From: Batillaria attramentaria
Lineage: Eukaryota; Mollusca; Gastropoda; Batillariidae
DNA length: 64,000 nucleotides
Assembly (NCBI GenBank): GCA_018292915.2
Contig: JACVVK020000337.1
Coordinates: 561,001-625,000, forward strand
Direction of reading: 5' to 3'
The notes under the pieces are model-generated. The model was given only the letters and a program-made list of their open reading frames with translations. It had not been told where the DNA came from and ran no database searches. Every line of letters begins with the position of its first letter. The stretch's first letter is position 1. Below are positions 1 to 62,630 of this stretch, piece after piece. The translations under genes and the position numbers were made by a program.

Positions 1-828
1 ATTTTTCGTGGCAGTTGTTTTCAATTTTTTTTTAACCTCCTTTTAAAAAAAAAACAAACGCTCTTCATTACTTGGTCAAAAGAAAAACACGCACAACGAT
101 CAAAAAAGGGTGAACGCATTTTTCAGAACAGTGTTTTTTTCATTCCTCTTTTCGTTGTATTTTTTATTGTTTCGTTGTTTGCATGTTTGTTGATTTTTTT
201 TAAGGGATACACATAGTTAGGAATCTGTCATATAAGTGTGTTTTTTGTTTGTTTGTTTTTCTTAAACTGACAGAGAATCTCATTCATCTTTCAGATTGAG
301 ATCTTGTAGGTTTTATGGCTTGCTTCAAGCACATTAGTGAAGAGCAGTTTTCTTTCATACGTTTTTTTGTGATTCCAGCTTAATAATAATTTCATCCAAG
401 CATAATGCCACGCGCCCATGGCTGTAACTCCTCCTTGGAACAAGGGTTTCCTCCCTTGGAACAAGGGTTTCCTCCGTTTGAGATCTACAATCCACCGTGT
501 ACACTTGGACAGTCTTCTTGTTGTGGTCACATCAAACAAAAACCAAATGTATTTGAGACAAAAAGAATGGCATGTCAGGGTTTAAGTCTTCCTCTGTTTG
601 GAGGATTTCCTCCTTTGGCTTTAATGTTTCCTCCGAGTGTTTCCTTCTCCGGAGCACTAAAAATCCTGCTTACATTGCACAGATTTTAGTTAATTTGTTT
701 TTAAGTTTCCGTGGGGTAGGGTGGAGCTCTCTCACCCGCCCTAGCATAGCAAATTGCTTTGCTTTGCCACTGTGTCACTATATGCTACAAACTTTTGCTC
801 CTTTCGAATCCTGGACCATTAAGTCTGG

Positions 829-1230
829 GGCGGTCAGTGGTCTAGTGGTTAAGAGACTTGTCACCAATGCGAGAGGTCAGGGATTTGAGTCCCACTCGTG
901 GCAAAGAATTTTTCCTTCTCGTATGTGGTACCGTTCACTCGGGCCGATCATCGGGGGTTCTCTCCGGGTACTCCGGCTTCCTCCCCCTCTGCTTTGGAAA
1001 TGTTCAGCCCACCAAATTTGAAAAATAAATGCAGTTCTAAATTCCGAAACTTAAATTGCTGAGCTGTCCCTTCGCACCACGTGATTGTAATGTGTTTATG
1101 TCCAGTGTGTGAAAGAATGCGTGTGATTCACGTGAGCATGCGTGTTGGGTTCAGTTCGTGAGCCGATTCATGAAATTGGGTAAAGCACCCATACAATGCT
1201 CATTATTATAATTATTATTATTATTATTAA
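829..1230 (+). mobile_element. SINE-B, full length, tRNA-derived
   Basis: The head has an A box (TGGTCTAGTGG) and a B box (GGGATTTGAGTCCC), followed by a core with CTCCGGGTACTCCGG. The 3' part is GTAAAGCACC with an (ATT)n tail. It shares extended similarity with the copies at 13968, 14858, 26855, 36548 and 60217. Confidence 0.88.
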
Positions 1231-1836
1231 GGAGTTAGCACCCCCAAATTTGTTAGATGTTAATGGTTGGTTATCCACGCCACTCATTACAGACTGGCTT
1301 TCACAGGCAACCGCCCTTGGAGGAGACAGTGAGGAAGGGAAAGAAACGAAAACAATTCATTTGAGCTCCACCACAAATGAAAAATCTTTACTGCCATATT
1401 TCACAGAGGGAAGCTGTTGCAGTGATGTGGCCGCAATTTCCCAAGAACATCACCCCAAGCATAATGCCTTTGTAAAGTTGACCACTTTTAATAAGCATGG
1501 CATATCGACGAGTGTTTTGTTTCCCTTGCTGAGAAGTGAACCAAGCATAGCAGACGTGTTTTTGTTGATTTTTTTCCCCACTGTACACTGGGTGCTTGTA
1601 AGTACATTTGCGTTGCTGTGTGCTTGACATTTGTAGCTCTGCTCTTTTTTTCTTTTTCAACTTTTGGGGTTTTTTTTTGGTTTTTTTTTAAATTCTGAAG
1701 CAGTTTTACTGGAAATAATTTGCCTTGCTATACAGGCACCTTCATTCATTCACGCCAGATTCAGTTTCCTTGGTTGCTCCGTGTGGCTCCCTCTGCCTTT
1801 AAACACACGCATGATCACGCGAGTTGCAAACGTATT

Positions 1837-1919
1837 TGTGACCCTCCACCACAAAATGAGTCTTCTTGTGCTATTTATTCATGTTACAAGACGACTCATT
1901 TCGTGGTGGGGGGGTCACA
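1837..1919. mobile_element. Palindromic foldback element, copy 1
   Basis: GTGACCCTCCACCAC...GTGGTGGGGGGGTCAC arms of about 27 bp flank a short loop that includes CTTGTGCTATTTATTCATG. The whole would fold into one hairpin. A second copy with the loop in the opposite orientation is at 62955. Confidence 0.75.
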
Positions 1920-2527
1920 TTTTGTTTATCTCATTTACTTTTGTTTGTTAGTGTTTACTTTTTAGTTTGTTACTCTTTTTATTAAACATGTTTAAGTTTC
2001 TATTTGCAATGGTTTTAGTCTTGTTTTGCGCGGTTTTTGGTGTTGGGCCATGTTATACGCATAAAGTTCGCTTCGAATCGACATGTACAGTGTAACTTAA
2101 TATTTTGTTTAAGTTATTTGTAGAGGTCAGCGTGCCAGTATATTTCCTTCTGGATCTGTGTCTCTTTTTTTTTTTTTTTTTTTTGCATTTGCTAAACATG
2201 TTGTTTTAGCTGTTTTAGCCATTTCTCTTTGGGTTTTTGTGCTTTTGCTGTTTCAGACGTTGTATGTTACGCAAGCAGCTTTGTATTCAAGAATTTTACA
2301 TTGCGTTTGGTTTTGAGAAAAAGAAGTGCATGTACATTTATAGTTATGAATGTAGTTAATCTTCAACTATCAGTAATTGGTAACCAGATCTGGTTGTGCA
2401 CATATTACCACTGCTTTTTTTTTGCTTTTTTTTTTAAATTCCAGTGGTTAATTTGGATATGAATATGGAATCACAGGCCTTCGTAGGTGAGAAAACCAAT
2501 GGAGATGTACATTATTTTTCTCTCTCT

Positions 2528-2530
<3 letters not shown>

Positions 2531-2592
<62 letters not shown>
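2531..2592. repeat. (CA)n microsatellite
   Basis: Uninterrupted CA array of about 60 bp in the left flank. Confidence 0.98.
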
Positions 2593-2594
<2 letters not shown>

Positions 2595-3337
2595 GCACAT
2601 ACCAAAGTAGATGTACCAAAGTGAGTTATGCTGCAGTGTCTGTCATTTGTTTTTCACAGTTGACTGTGCATGCTTCATGTTTGTGATAAATTGTGTAAAA
2701 TCTGATAAAGCAAGGGAAGAAGGTACATGTATATCTGTTAGTTTGCTTGCAGAAACGGCATCCTGTTTTCACAGTAAAGGTTGTTGCTTTCATGGACCAC
2801 TGTTCATGGGCAGGGATGATGATTCATTGTGAATATCACATTACACATCCAAGTGACATGTTATTGTGGTAATGTGGGTATTGTTGTTTGTATGTGTATG
2901 CGTTAACCTTTTTTTTAATTATTATTTATCTCTGCTCGTAAACAGATGTTGACATACATTCCATGATCTGATGATTATTTTTGTTGACTTCAGGTAAATG
3001 ATACAAGTCTAGACTTCTATTTCCATGTTTTCTCATGACTTGTCCAGGAACGTTTGGAGCGCCACTATTCGCTCATTCTTTTGCCAGTAACCATCATTTT
3101 GGAGATAAGGCTGCGAGGTGTTTTGATGAGTTAAGGTACGGTGTTTGAATATTGGCACAGTGGTGGTGGTGCGGTAGCAGGCGCGAATGCAAAGGCAGCA
3201 CAGAAACAGAATACGAATGTGTTGCCCATTTTTTTATGAATCTTATTTTTTGGGAGGTGAACAGTTTGTCCTGTTGTCCACGTTTCTTTGCCGCCTTTGA
3301 TTTTGCACTGCTGCTGTATTGGCACATGGATTTACAG

Positions 3338-3425
3338 CTATGAGTACATCACCCAGCTGCTATGAGTACATCACCCAGCTGCTATGAGTACATCACCCAG
3401 CTGCTATGAGTACATCACCCAGCTG
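3338..3425. repeat. 22-bp tandem repeat, four copies
   Basis: Four exact copies of a 22-bp unit containing CTATGAGTACATCACCCAGC. Confidence 0.95.
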
Positions 3426-5386
3426 CTAAGGGATGCTGTAAATTGTAAGCCAGTGTTTGTTTGCCGTTGGGTTTTTTAAATCCCCACCCACCAACCCATT
3501 TAATGATTTAGGGCTCTGCTTTGTTGTCATGCATTCAGTGACTATGGATATCCATTCACTTACTTACGAGGTATACGTGTATTCAACAGAATGTGGAAAC
3601 CTGCGTGTGAAAACGTGTAAATGAATCTGGTGATTGGGTGTAATGTGTAATGTACCTAACTTTTGTAACTTTAGTTTTGTAAAGACTCAACAGGAACTGC
3701 GTATACATGTACTTAACTCTTTGTGGAATTTTGGCGCAGGTTGATTTTGAGTGGAGTTTGAGCTTTCTGCTTTTTCAGAGCTAACCACTTGAATCAAGTT
3801 ATGCCAAAATTCCGCAGCATAAATATGTGCTTAATTCAGAGGTGGATGTGATATTTGTTGCTGGTATCCTGTTTGCCTGGTGAAAAGATTAGTTCGGACC
3901 TGTCTGGGCAAGGCCAGGAGATTGTCATGGATAGGGTGGGGACTCGTGGGTGCATTCTCCTTTGTCAGGTGCTTCTGTAGCCAAACTTTATTTGGCAGAA
4001 AAATGTTTACTCTTTCTCTCCATGCTCATGAGACAATACTGATGCTGCATCTGAAAGAGATTATCCTCTCTCCTGTCCATCTGAGAAATGTGGACTGCGA
4101 CTCTTTTTCCACATATTTCTTGCTTCTTTTACCAGTGATGTTGATGTTTGGCTTACTTTTGCATTGTTGGAATTAAGATATCTCTCTCATCGATACATTG
4201 GAAACGATACTCATGTGAAACTTAATTGTCCACATTATTTCACTCAGATTTGACTGAAATAATGGAAAAGGACCGAATGCTATATGCACAGTGTCAAGGA
4301 TAAACTTGCAAACAAAAGTCTGCAACAGGTTCTCTTGGTCAAAACATTTGAAAAGGGCGGAAACACCTTAGATGGTTATGCATGAGTTTATCTGCATAAA
4401 ATGCATGTCTTCTCAAATTGGGAAATCTGTTGGGCTTCTCTTGTTCTCTTTCTTCAGATTATTAACAAGTTCCTGCTGAGCATTGTCTTGCTGGCAGCTG
4501 GGAGCAAAAAGTCAAAAATTGTTGTTAACCTGTTACTTTGATCTCATGCAGACATCTGTGAAAGATAAATCAGAAGAGGTTGTTGCAGATTTGAATGACG
4601 TTAAAGAAATATAACTCCTTGCAGGTGCCTATATTCAAGCCAGATAGCAAGTTTGCAAATAGAGTAGCCTACACTAAGGTTAGGGTAACAGTTTGAGTTA
4701 GGACAGAAGGTTGAAGAGCCGCTGGCACATTCCCTTGTAGTATCTGGCTACTTCTGGCTGCAGCCACTGCTTGGGTTGACCCAGCGACGATGTGGTCTCT
4801 TCAAATATGATTTTGGTCTGTCCGTTTGTATGCATGTCTGCAGCTGTAAAAGGTCCACAAAGTTGCTCTGTCTTTGTAATAAACTTTCTTGTGCTTCAGC
4901 TGTGTCTTTACAGGTGTTAACAATTTTAGCTGTGACGCTCGATTGCATGTGTGTGTGTGTGTCTGTATGCCTACAGAAGTCCCCACAGTTCATGTGTCTC
5001 TCTCTTTCTCTTTCACACACATAAGGTGTAAACCAAGCATGCAGATGTCAGTAGAAAATGTTTATACATCATGATAATTAACTGTGTACAATGCAAGTAA
5101 TGTATCTACAAATCACAACAAGGCAATGAGATCTAACAAACACTCTTACAGATAACAGAAAAGATTTCAAATGATGCTCCGCTGTAACTACCAAGGGAAA
5201 AATGTTGTGTACCCTATACTAAGTGTGACCAATTATTGACTGCTTCATTTTTGTTAGGAAAATTTATTGAAGGAGAAAAAATTAAAAGGAGAAATAGCGA
5301 ACACAGAAACCATAAACTTTGAAACGGAGTTAGCTTTTACCATTCCTTAATCTCAAGTTGGGAAAGAAAAGTTTTGTGGTGTAGTT

Positions 5387-5392
5387 AATAAA
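5387..5392 (+). terminator. AATAAA poly(A) signal (plus strand)
   Basis: AATAAA followed within 50 bases by a T-rich tract, as expected downstream of a cleavage site. It would end a plus-strand transcript entering from the left. A second AATAAA occurs at 4878-4883. Confidence 0.35.
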
Positions 5393-5435
5393 GTAGACAC
5401 TGTCCATGTATCCGCACAAATCCAATTTTTGTTCC

Positions 5436-5446
5436 TTTATTTTATT
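5436..5446 (-). terminator. Tandem overlapping AATAAA poly(A) signals (minus strand)
   Basis: The plus strand reads tttattttatt, giving two overlapping AATAAA hexamers on the minus strand. These are good candidates for the integrin mRNA end. An alternative single AATAAA lies at 5263-5268. Confidence 0.45.
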
Positions 5447-6675
5447 GTTTTTGTTTTTCTTGATTGTTTTTCCCTTTCAAAAAAAAGCAAGAACAAACAA
5501 ACAAAGAAAACACCCCCCTTTGCAGACATTAAAAATGTCCATGAAGATATACCCAGAGGATCAAACTTCATGAATCAGAAGAACGTTCTGAATATCAAGT
5601 ATCATTTCACGCAGGCAACAACTACAGAACACAAACTAGTACGCTTTTAAGACAAGTATGTCCTAGTCAAATAACATACAAAATTACACAAAATGCATAC
5701 ACAAAGCCCATGATGATGAACTTAATTATGAACAGCTTAATCACACACAAAAATCTTTCATTTGAACACGAACAAAACACAGAAACACCACACGTTTATA
5801 TACGGCAACACAGTTGACCAATGTTACACAAGTAAACTGTAATGATACAAAATGTGTAGTTTATATACCTCATGGCATCACTGCACTTTAGCTGCAGAGC
5901 AACAGGACAGTTAAACAATATGTAGAAACAGACTACATGTACTTGTAAGCACTGCAGCAACAGAATTCACTTGAGCCCGTCCGCTGTTCTATTCCCTACG
6001 GTAATCAAAAATTTGAAAGTTCCAGAACAAAAAAGCCAAATTTCAGCTTAAAGCACATGTACATACATGTAAGTACATTCACCAACAGCTCTACACACAA
6101 TCCTCAAAATCATGAAATTTGGGGGTAAACTTATAAAATGTACGTGAAGAATGTGTCATCAAAAACCTGCGAGCACAATAGCGTACGTGCATGATTTCTC
6201 TGCTGATTTTGAATTACAGGGGTTGTTTCTGCATACAAAACGAATGAAGCAGGTACATGCAGTGAACCATAAAACAGTCTTGGTGACATATAGCATGGAC
6301 GGAAATACTGTTACATAATAAACAGACTATTCCCTCAACTAATGTGCATTTTAAAAAATCTATTTGGTGGTGGTGATGGTTGGGGAGGGAGGGGAAGGGG
6401 CCGGATTTGTATTTGTGCTGGGTGTGAAAGAAATGGTGTGGTGGTTCTTGGTACATGTACATGTGCTCTACTGTGTGTGCAGCGGTGGAGAACAAATAAA
6501 TATTAACACACAATGAAGTATCAACAGGGCCTTTCAAAGACATCAGAATGAAACTAAAAAAGCGTCAAGCGTGAATTACAATCAGGTAGATAACACAGAA
6601 AAACGATAACAGATGAATGCACGGAAAACACCTATAAAGCAATGTCACTGAAATCCCTGCGTATGGCGCCAAATC

Positions 6676-6676
6676 A

Positions 6677-6760
<84 letters not shown>

Positions 6761-6801
6761 CACACGCACACACACGCACACACACACACACACACACACA
6801 C
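6676..6801. repeat. (CA)n microsatellite, interrupted
   Basis: CA array of about 125 bp with a few CG steps, in the putative integrin 3' UTR. It would be (UG)n in the mRNA. Confidence 0.97.
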
Positions 6802-9277
6802 TACACGTAAGATGCATTCGCACGACGAAACTCAGCAGAAAAGCGTACAGCATAAATAAATCACATACAACCAATAATTAAACCTGCAAATATACCACAT
6901 CAGTAAATGCACAATATGAATTTCTTGCACAACCCCCACAACACACACAGACAGTCTCGCAAAGCATGGAGTTAGAAAAAAAAAAAAAACAACCCAACCC
7001 CAACCTGTATCAAAGTACATATATGCAATTTAGAAATGTTTTACTTTTGCTAATATGTGATGTTACAAAAGCAAAGATACATAATTATACTCAATATTGA
7101 AAGTGTACAGTGTACGCTGGAACTTTTTAACAGCACCCGGTAATTTTAAAATTCCATTGATCTGAAGTTTCCATTTCCCTTCCCACCTTCAAAGCAAAAG
7201 AAAATTTTAAAATAAGGTACAAAACAAAGAAGCAAAGCACACAGATGTTATCCTACATTCCAAATTAGTTCTATTACTACATTTTACTCTATTATTTTCT
7301 GCGTTTAATGTATGCTACAAGCATACACTGTAATTCATCTGGTTGCGTGGCGTTAAGCCCTAAACAACTGTCTAACTACATGTAACTGTAATTCATCTGT
7401 TCTTTGAGAGGGTGCAACAAAAATGATGTTACAAAATAATGCACATAAAAAACAAACACAAAGCTGATCATCGTATACAGACAAATGTGAAACAACAAAA
7501 GGCATTTCAGATGTAAATCACTCTAACAGGCATAATGTGTAGCACCAATAATTTTCTGCCTGTAGAATAGTCAAAACACAGTGTCAACAGGGACGTGTGA
7601 GATTCAGACTATTAAAGGTGTTTCAGCATCACTGAAGGTTCCAACACCTTGTACTGCTTCGGCTGGGGATGTTCTTTGATAAATGGAAATAACCCTTTAG
7701 ACTAAATCCAATTTGCACCCACAGACATGCAGCAGACATGTTCTTGCAGGAAAATATTTAGAAGTTTTGATTGAGGCGTATTCTACCAACCTTATTCTGA
7801 CTAAGTGATAAAAACCACCATTGTTGTTTTCACCAGCTAGTCAGGACAAGTATTGTCTCTGTGATACTCCAATGCAGTACAGTGTAGTCATAAAAAAGGA
7901 AGAAAATCATATGACAAAAGTTATGTACCAGTATATTGCATAGTGTAAAAGTGATCTAGACACAGTTTCCTGCTAACACATAGGAAAACTGCTGGTGTTT
8001 TCAAATGGAAATACCCAAGCATGCCCCGAATGAAGTATTTAAAAAAAAAGAGAAAAGAAAGAAAGAAAAAAGAACACAGGATATTATGTTCTAGCACCAA
8101 ATATATTTGTAAGCAGAACTGTCATACGATATAAACATACTGTTGCAAAATTCAACGTAGTTTCTTAGTCATATGCTGTCATCTTGAAATCACCTAAAAG
8201 TCTCCTTTGGCACATATTAAAACTGAAGCACACATTATGCAGCAGGAACTCAGACACACCACTCGTGATCTTCACTGAATGTGAAAGATCCTAAACTAAC
8301 AGTGTCATGGAAAGTGCACAGAATACGCCACTGCCCTTCGTTGTTGTAATCTTCATCTTTCACCTTAACTTTTCTAGCATGACCAATCAAGACCATTTCT
8401 CTCTGCAGTACGTACTTTACAGTGCAATACATCATTCTGAGTCGAGGTAAACCTACCCCATGAGATACAAGTACTGCTGTTTGCCTAAAAACACTGGTAG
8501 GTAATGCTGCTCTTAGAAAAATACCAGCAGGAACTGCAGTACAGGAATGGGTTGTAGAAGGGTTGAATTCCTCTTGACAATATTTCTTTCCATCTGAGCT
8601 ATTTTGTGCAGTGCATGTTCAAAACAACCACACCTCAGGGACACGCGAGCATGTACCCAACAGTCAGCATACTCAGGCGAAATGGACATGTATATCCAGA
8701 ATTGGAACGTTGCCTACATTACTTTATAACAGGCTGCCTTAATTCTTTACACAGTTTCAGTGTAGTCTTGCTCACAGTGATAGTAAAAGATATGGTTATG
8801 CCAGAGTGTAGTGGTTGAGGCAACTGCTGTTCAACTTGCATGCTTCACACTAATAAACTGCTTATAGATACCATCTCATAACAAACTTCAGACGAAAAAT
8901 AGAAAAGGTTGCTCACGGTACTTACATATTACCTTTCTATCATCAAACACTGCGGCAATTACAGTGACTATAAAGCTTATCTGGCAATACAGCCTGTCAC
9001 AGATTCGAGTACCAACCTACATCTTTGTCAGAAAATTGCGATATCAGCTTCCCTAAGATGTTATCAATGCAGTATATCACTCCGTGAAAAGCTTCATAAA
9101 TACTGCCTCATACAGAAATGTTTCACAGTTGTTTGCAGAGGATACCTTTTGCGGCTGCCACCAACTTTGAATATGCACTCAGTTGCAAGCAATGGAAAGC
9201 TCAGTATTCACAATTTTTTTTCTTTTTCTTCTTCTGCATGTTGTCTGGTGCACAAGCATGGAGTTTTGCTGCAGCTC

Positions 9278-59120
<49,843 letters not shown>

Positions 59121-59350
59121 CTGCAACACACAAAGCATATATATAGTGTATGGTTTATTAGAACGATTAGAAAAGAAACTCTTTAGGACCGGTGAACAAC
59201 TATTATTCTTGAAACATGAAACAAATTGTGCAGCCCAAATTTTCGGGCCCTCAGCGGGCCCTTCATCAGGGGAATGAAACAATATACAAGATACAAATAC
59301 AACAACATGACGTCAAGGTAATCCTTACGTCAATAGTAATGTTTTTGCTC

Positions 59351-59380
59351 TCTCTCTCCCTCTCTCTCTCTTCATTGTGT

Positions 59381-59428
<48 letters not shown>
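59351..59428. repeat. (CT)n ... (GA)n inverted microsatellites
   Basis: A CT-rich tract followed by (GA)n; the two are complementary and could pair. Confidence 0.9.
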
Positions 59429-59430
<2 letters not shown>

Positions 59431-59545
59431 TTATTGTGTATATAATACTTGACATAAATGACTCTCGAGTATCAAACTAACTGGGCAAATAGAGGGGGAA
59501 ATGACATTTAGAGGCTGGTCAGACGCAGCGAGTTTGCCCGCCTAC

Positions 59546-59712
59546 AATCCAGTTAAATCGGCTTGCCAGAGAGACTGAAACACGACGCCGTCGGCTCGCC
59601 AGTGAACAGAACACTGTCCTAATTTTTCCTCGCCACGCCTGTCAATCGCCGCTGACCGTGCGCTTTCGCTCTTTGTGTATTGTGTCCAGCGCCGGGCCGC
59701 GACGGTGCAGCT
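59546..59712 (+). repeat. Dispersed duplicate of 57767-57895
   Basis: Second copy of the GC-rich segment described at 57767, separated from it by exon 1 and 1.7 kb. Confidence 0.65.
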
Positions 59713-59859
59713 GGTAGCCAAAGTGTGTCGCAACGTGTGACCGCAATACACAAGCGCGTGCGCCTCGCAGTCTCATCACGTGTTTACGAAGCTCCAAGGC
59801 TGCTTGCCGAAAGAGGTAATGTTACATTTGGGCATGGAGACCGTTTAACTGCATCTTTG

Positions 59860-60190
59860 CGAAGTCAGCTTCTGTTTTGGAACCGTTTCGCTCGGGAGTG
59901 CGCTGGTACGCTCGAAATACTCTCTCTTGGTGATTAGTGCAGCTCTTAATGCGATACAATGTTGTTTAAACTTTGCACGAGCGGTCGAACATTCAAATTC
60001 TAGGACTGTTACACTGCTGGAGCGAGGCTCAGTGTGGTCGCCGCGTCATCATGTACGCTTCTGAGCTGTTGTCGGTACTACCGACGCTGTCACTGTCCAG
60101 GTGTCTAAGTGGTGAGATGATAGATACCACGAAAACAGCTAAGAACGATCTGTGAGCATAACAATGGTAGCATTAGCCCCTTTTAGCTTT
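59860..60190 (+). repeat. Unclassified interspersed repeat, second copy
   Basis: Matches 48577-48905 in the opposite orientation, with scattered substitutions and small indels. Its left neighbour (59546-59712) is itself a copy of 57767-57895, so a larger composite repeat is possible. Confidence 0.7.
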
Positions 60191-60216
60191 GCGGCAACTG
60201 ACACTAGAGAAATACG

Positions 60217-60341
60217 GATTCTTCGATCGGCCCGTATGAACGGTGCCACATAGTTCAGCCGAAAAATCCCGGCAATGTCCCAAGCCCCCAACCTCTCGCA
60301 CTGGTGGTAAGATGGTGACCACTGCACCTCCGACGGCCCCC
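60217..60341 (-). mobile_element. Diverged SINE-B head fragment
   Basis: Has recognisable CGGCCCGTATGAACGGTGCC and CTCTCGCACTGGTGG segments of the SINE-B head and core, but the A and B boxes are degraded. Confidence 0.5.
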
Positions 60342-60950
60342 TGTGCCTGATCCTCTGTGTGTGTATGTGTGTGTGTGTGTGCCCCCCCAGCTTTTCGCCA
60401 TGTCACGGCGACAGACTGCAAGCCTGAGCAAGATTTTTGTGGAAAGCGAAGCGACCAAGCTGAGCCCAAGTGTCACCCAAGTTCCAACTACAACATCTGC
60501 CTTGCAAAGATAAGCGCAACCTAAAACCTCGGACCCAGCCGAATCCATCAGCGTCCGTCACTGATCCCGAGACGCTGCACGGTCCTCTTGAAAGAAGGGC
60601 ATTAAGTGTCATGGATTTGGAAGGCGCTTGCACCATTTTGCCACAAGACGGTACAGCTGGGTCAGGCAAATATTACGCCCGTGCGACATTCAACTCTCCA
60701 GTGCCAACAAAAAAACCCTGGGGACATGAGTAGGGAAGCGGTACAGGTTGAACGTGATGTTTTGACGGTACGTCACATCAGGCTTTACCAGCACCTTCCG
60801 CGTCGTCGTTCTGCGGTAAGAGATGATGACTAGTTGCTGTAAATGTTAGATACGGCTGACACGGATACCTCCCCCCCCCCCAACCACGAACACCCCTCCC
60901 TCCCTCCCGACCCCTCAGTCTGTGGCCTTTGGCATACGCAGAACTGACCG

Positions 60951-60957
60951 TGCGCGC

Positions 60958-61014
<57 letters not shown>

Positions 61015-61039
61015 GCCTACACAACACTGACTGATTGTC

Positions 61040-61082
<43 letters not shown>

Positions 61083-61112
61083 CACCATGAAGAGAGAGAG
61101 AGAGAGAGAGAG
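60951..61112. repeat. (CG)n(TG)n, (TG)n and (GA)n arrays
   Basis: Ten CG steps run directly into TG repeats, then a second TG array and a GA array within 160 bp. Confidence 0.95.
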
Positions 61113-61313
61113 TCCCACTGACGAAAAGAACGTCTCCTTTATTCAGCCGTTATCACCAAGACTGCAAGAAATGCTGTACACGGATCTCTTTCAACCACTC
61201 TTGTTATCACCGGTATAACATCACCCTTCTCTGACGATGATTGGTAGACCCCAAAAAGGGCCCCTTTTCGTCTGTTGATGGGGTTGGAGTGGGCAGTCAA
61301 CTCCGGCTGCTGA

Positions 61314-61485
61314 GGGTGGGTGGGTGGGTGTTTGGGGGTTTAACGTCCTTTTCCACCACATAGGGTGATATCAAAGACGGGGCAACGATGAAAAAGCCAG
61401 CACAATATTTGGCCCCAGCCGGGATCGAACTCACGCCCCGAGCATTAGAAGTCCAACGCTCTACCATTCGACCATCCCGGCTCCC
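61314..61485 (-). mobile_element. SINE-A copy with perfect 13-bp target-site duplication
   Basis: Full-length SINE-A flanked by CTCCGGCTGCTGA at 61301-61313 and 61486-61498. B box GTTCGATCCCGGC lacks one base; the A box is intact. Confidence 0.92.
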
Positions 61486-62305
61486 CTCCGGCTGCTGAAG
61501 CCGAGATAGAAATCTCTAGGACAAAGCGGAACATACTTCGCTGGTCACTGCTACTAGCACAACTTTCACACGTCGTGTTCAAAGCTGTCCAGAACTGTTC
61601 ATTTGGCACCTCGCCGATTTTCAGTTTTGTTTGTTTGTTTTTTTGGTGTTTTTTGTTTGTTTGTTTGTTTGTTTGTTTTAGAGCCATTACATGTTTCGGC
61701 TTGGTCTCGATTATCCGGATTTCAAGGGGCTACCGAGGCGCACGTCGCTAATTGTTGCGGAATACAGCCGCGCCGGCTAGCCCGGCCTGGACGCAGAGGT
61801 TTTTTCTCTGACTGCAAAAGCGGAACGGGTCACTTCTCATTTTGTCGGCGTCTACGAGCCTGCAAAAAAAACAACAAAAAAACCCCAACCAATCCCTCAA
61901 TGAAACTGTCCCTATACTGCCCCCACGGGGAACCTATGGAACCTTCCAGCAGGTCCCAAATCAATCAGCACTTACATAAAACGCATCTACTGCATTCGCC
62001 TTTTATTTACCTTGAGGCCTCCACTCGGCTGTATAGACTGAATGCCATGAGTGAGCACTGGCTCTGACCTTCAGCGCCATGTGGCCAAGCTGTGTAGCGT
62101 TCCATTCTAGTGTCTACTGGCAAGTGGCAATGGGTTGAGTGCAAGCCACAGCAACCACCGGCAACTGGCCATTCACAGGTGTGTCTGATTAACGGTCTTT
62201 GTGGTTGAATACACGACCGGAACACGGAGTGGCAGTGCTCCCTGACTACTGTACTGAACTTCCTCTGCTCTGTATTCAATCCCACCGTTTCCAGCGCGCA
62301 CAGCG

Positions 62306-62307
<2 letters not shown>

Positions 62308-62341
<34 letters not shown>

Positions 62342-62407
62342 CACACACACACACACACACGCACGCACGCACGCACGCACACACACACGCACACACACAC
62401 ACACACA

Positions 62408-62439
<32 letters not shown>

Positions 62440-62564
62440 CACACGCACGCACGCACACACACACGCACACCACACACACACACACACACACACAACACAC
62501 ACACGCACGCCACACACACACACACACACACACGCACACACACACACACACACACGCACGCACG

Positions 62565-62611
<47 letters not shown>

Positions 62612-62630
62612 GCACGCACGCACGCACGCA
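62308..62630. repeat. (CA)n/(CACG)n compound array, 320 bp
   Basis: Alternating blocks of CA and CACG repeats with rare interruptions. This is a long alternating purine-pyrimidine tract. Confidence 0.97.

Larger units (their letters stand above)
1..5386 (+). other. T-rich flank, possible 3' UTR of a convergent gene
   Basis: I see no coding exon here. The plus strand is T-rich and ends at an AATAAA, which fits the 3' UTR of a gene lying to the left. It contains a full SINE-B (829-1230), a palindromic foldback element (1837-1919), a (CA)n array and a four-copy 22-bp tandem repeat. The assignment as UTR is inference only. Confidence 0.3.
5410..9277 (-). other. Putative 3' UTR of the integrin alpha gene
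   Basis: This is non-coding sequence between the stop codon and tandem AATAAA signals at 5436-5446. The transcribed strand is U-rich over the whole span, in contrast with the region left of 5.4 kb. It contains one long (CA)n array at 6676-6801. The length (about 3.9 kb) is inferred; an earlier signal is also possible. Confidence 0.5.

Noticed and set aside
572..1021. 149-codon plus-strand open frame
   Set aside because: Most of it lies inside SINE-B and has no protein similarity I recognise.
61790..61862. Minus-strand open segment after a strong T-tract plus CAG at about 61862, considered as an N-terminal integrin exon
   Set aside because: The translation has no resemblance to propeller sequence and runs into a stop without a donor.
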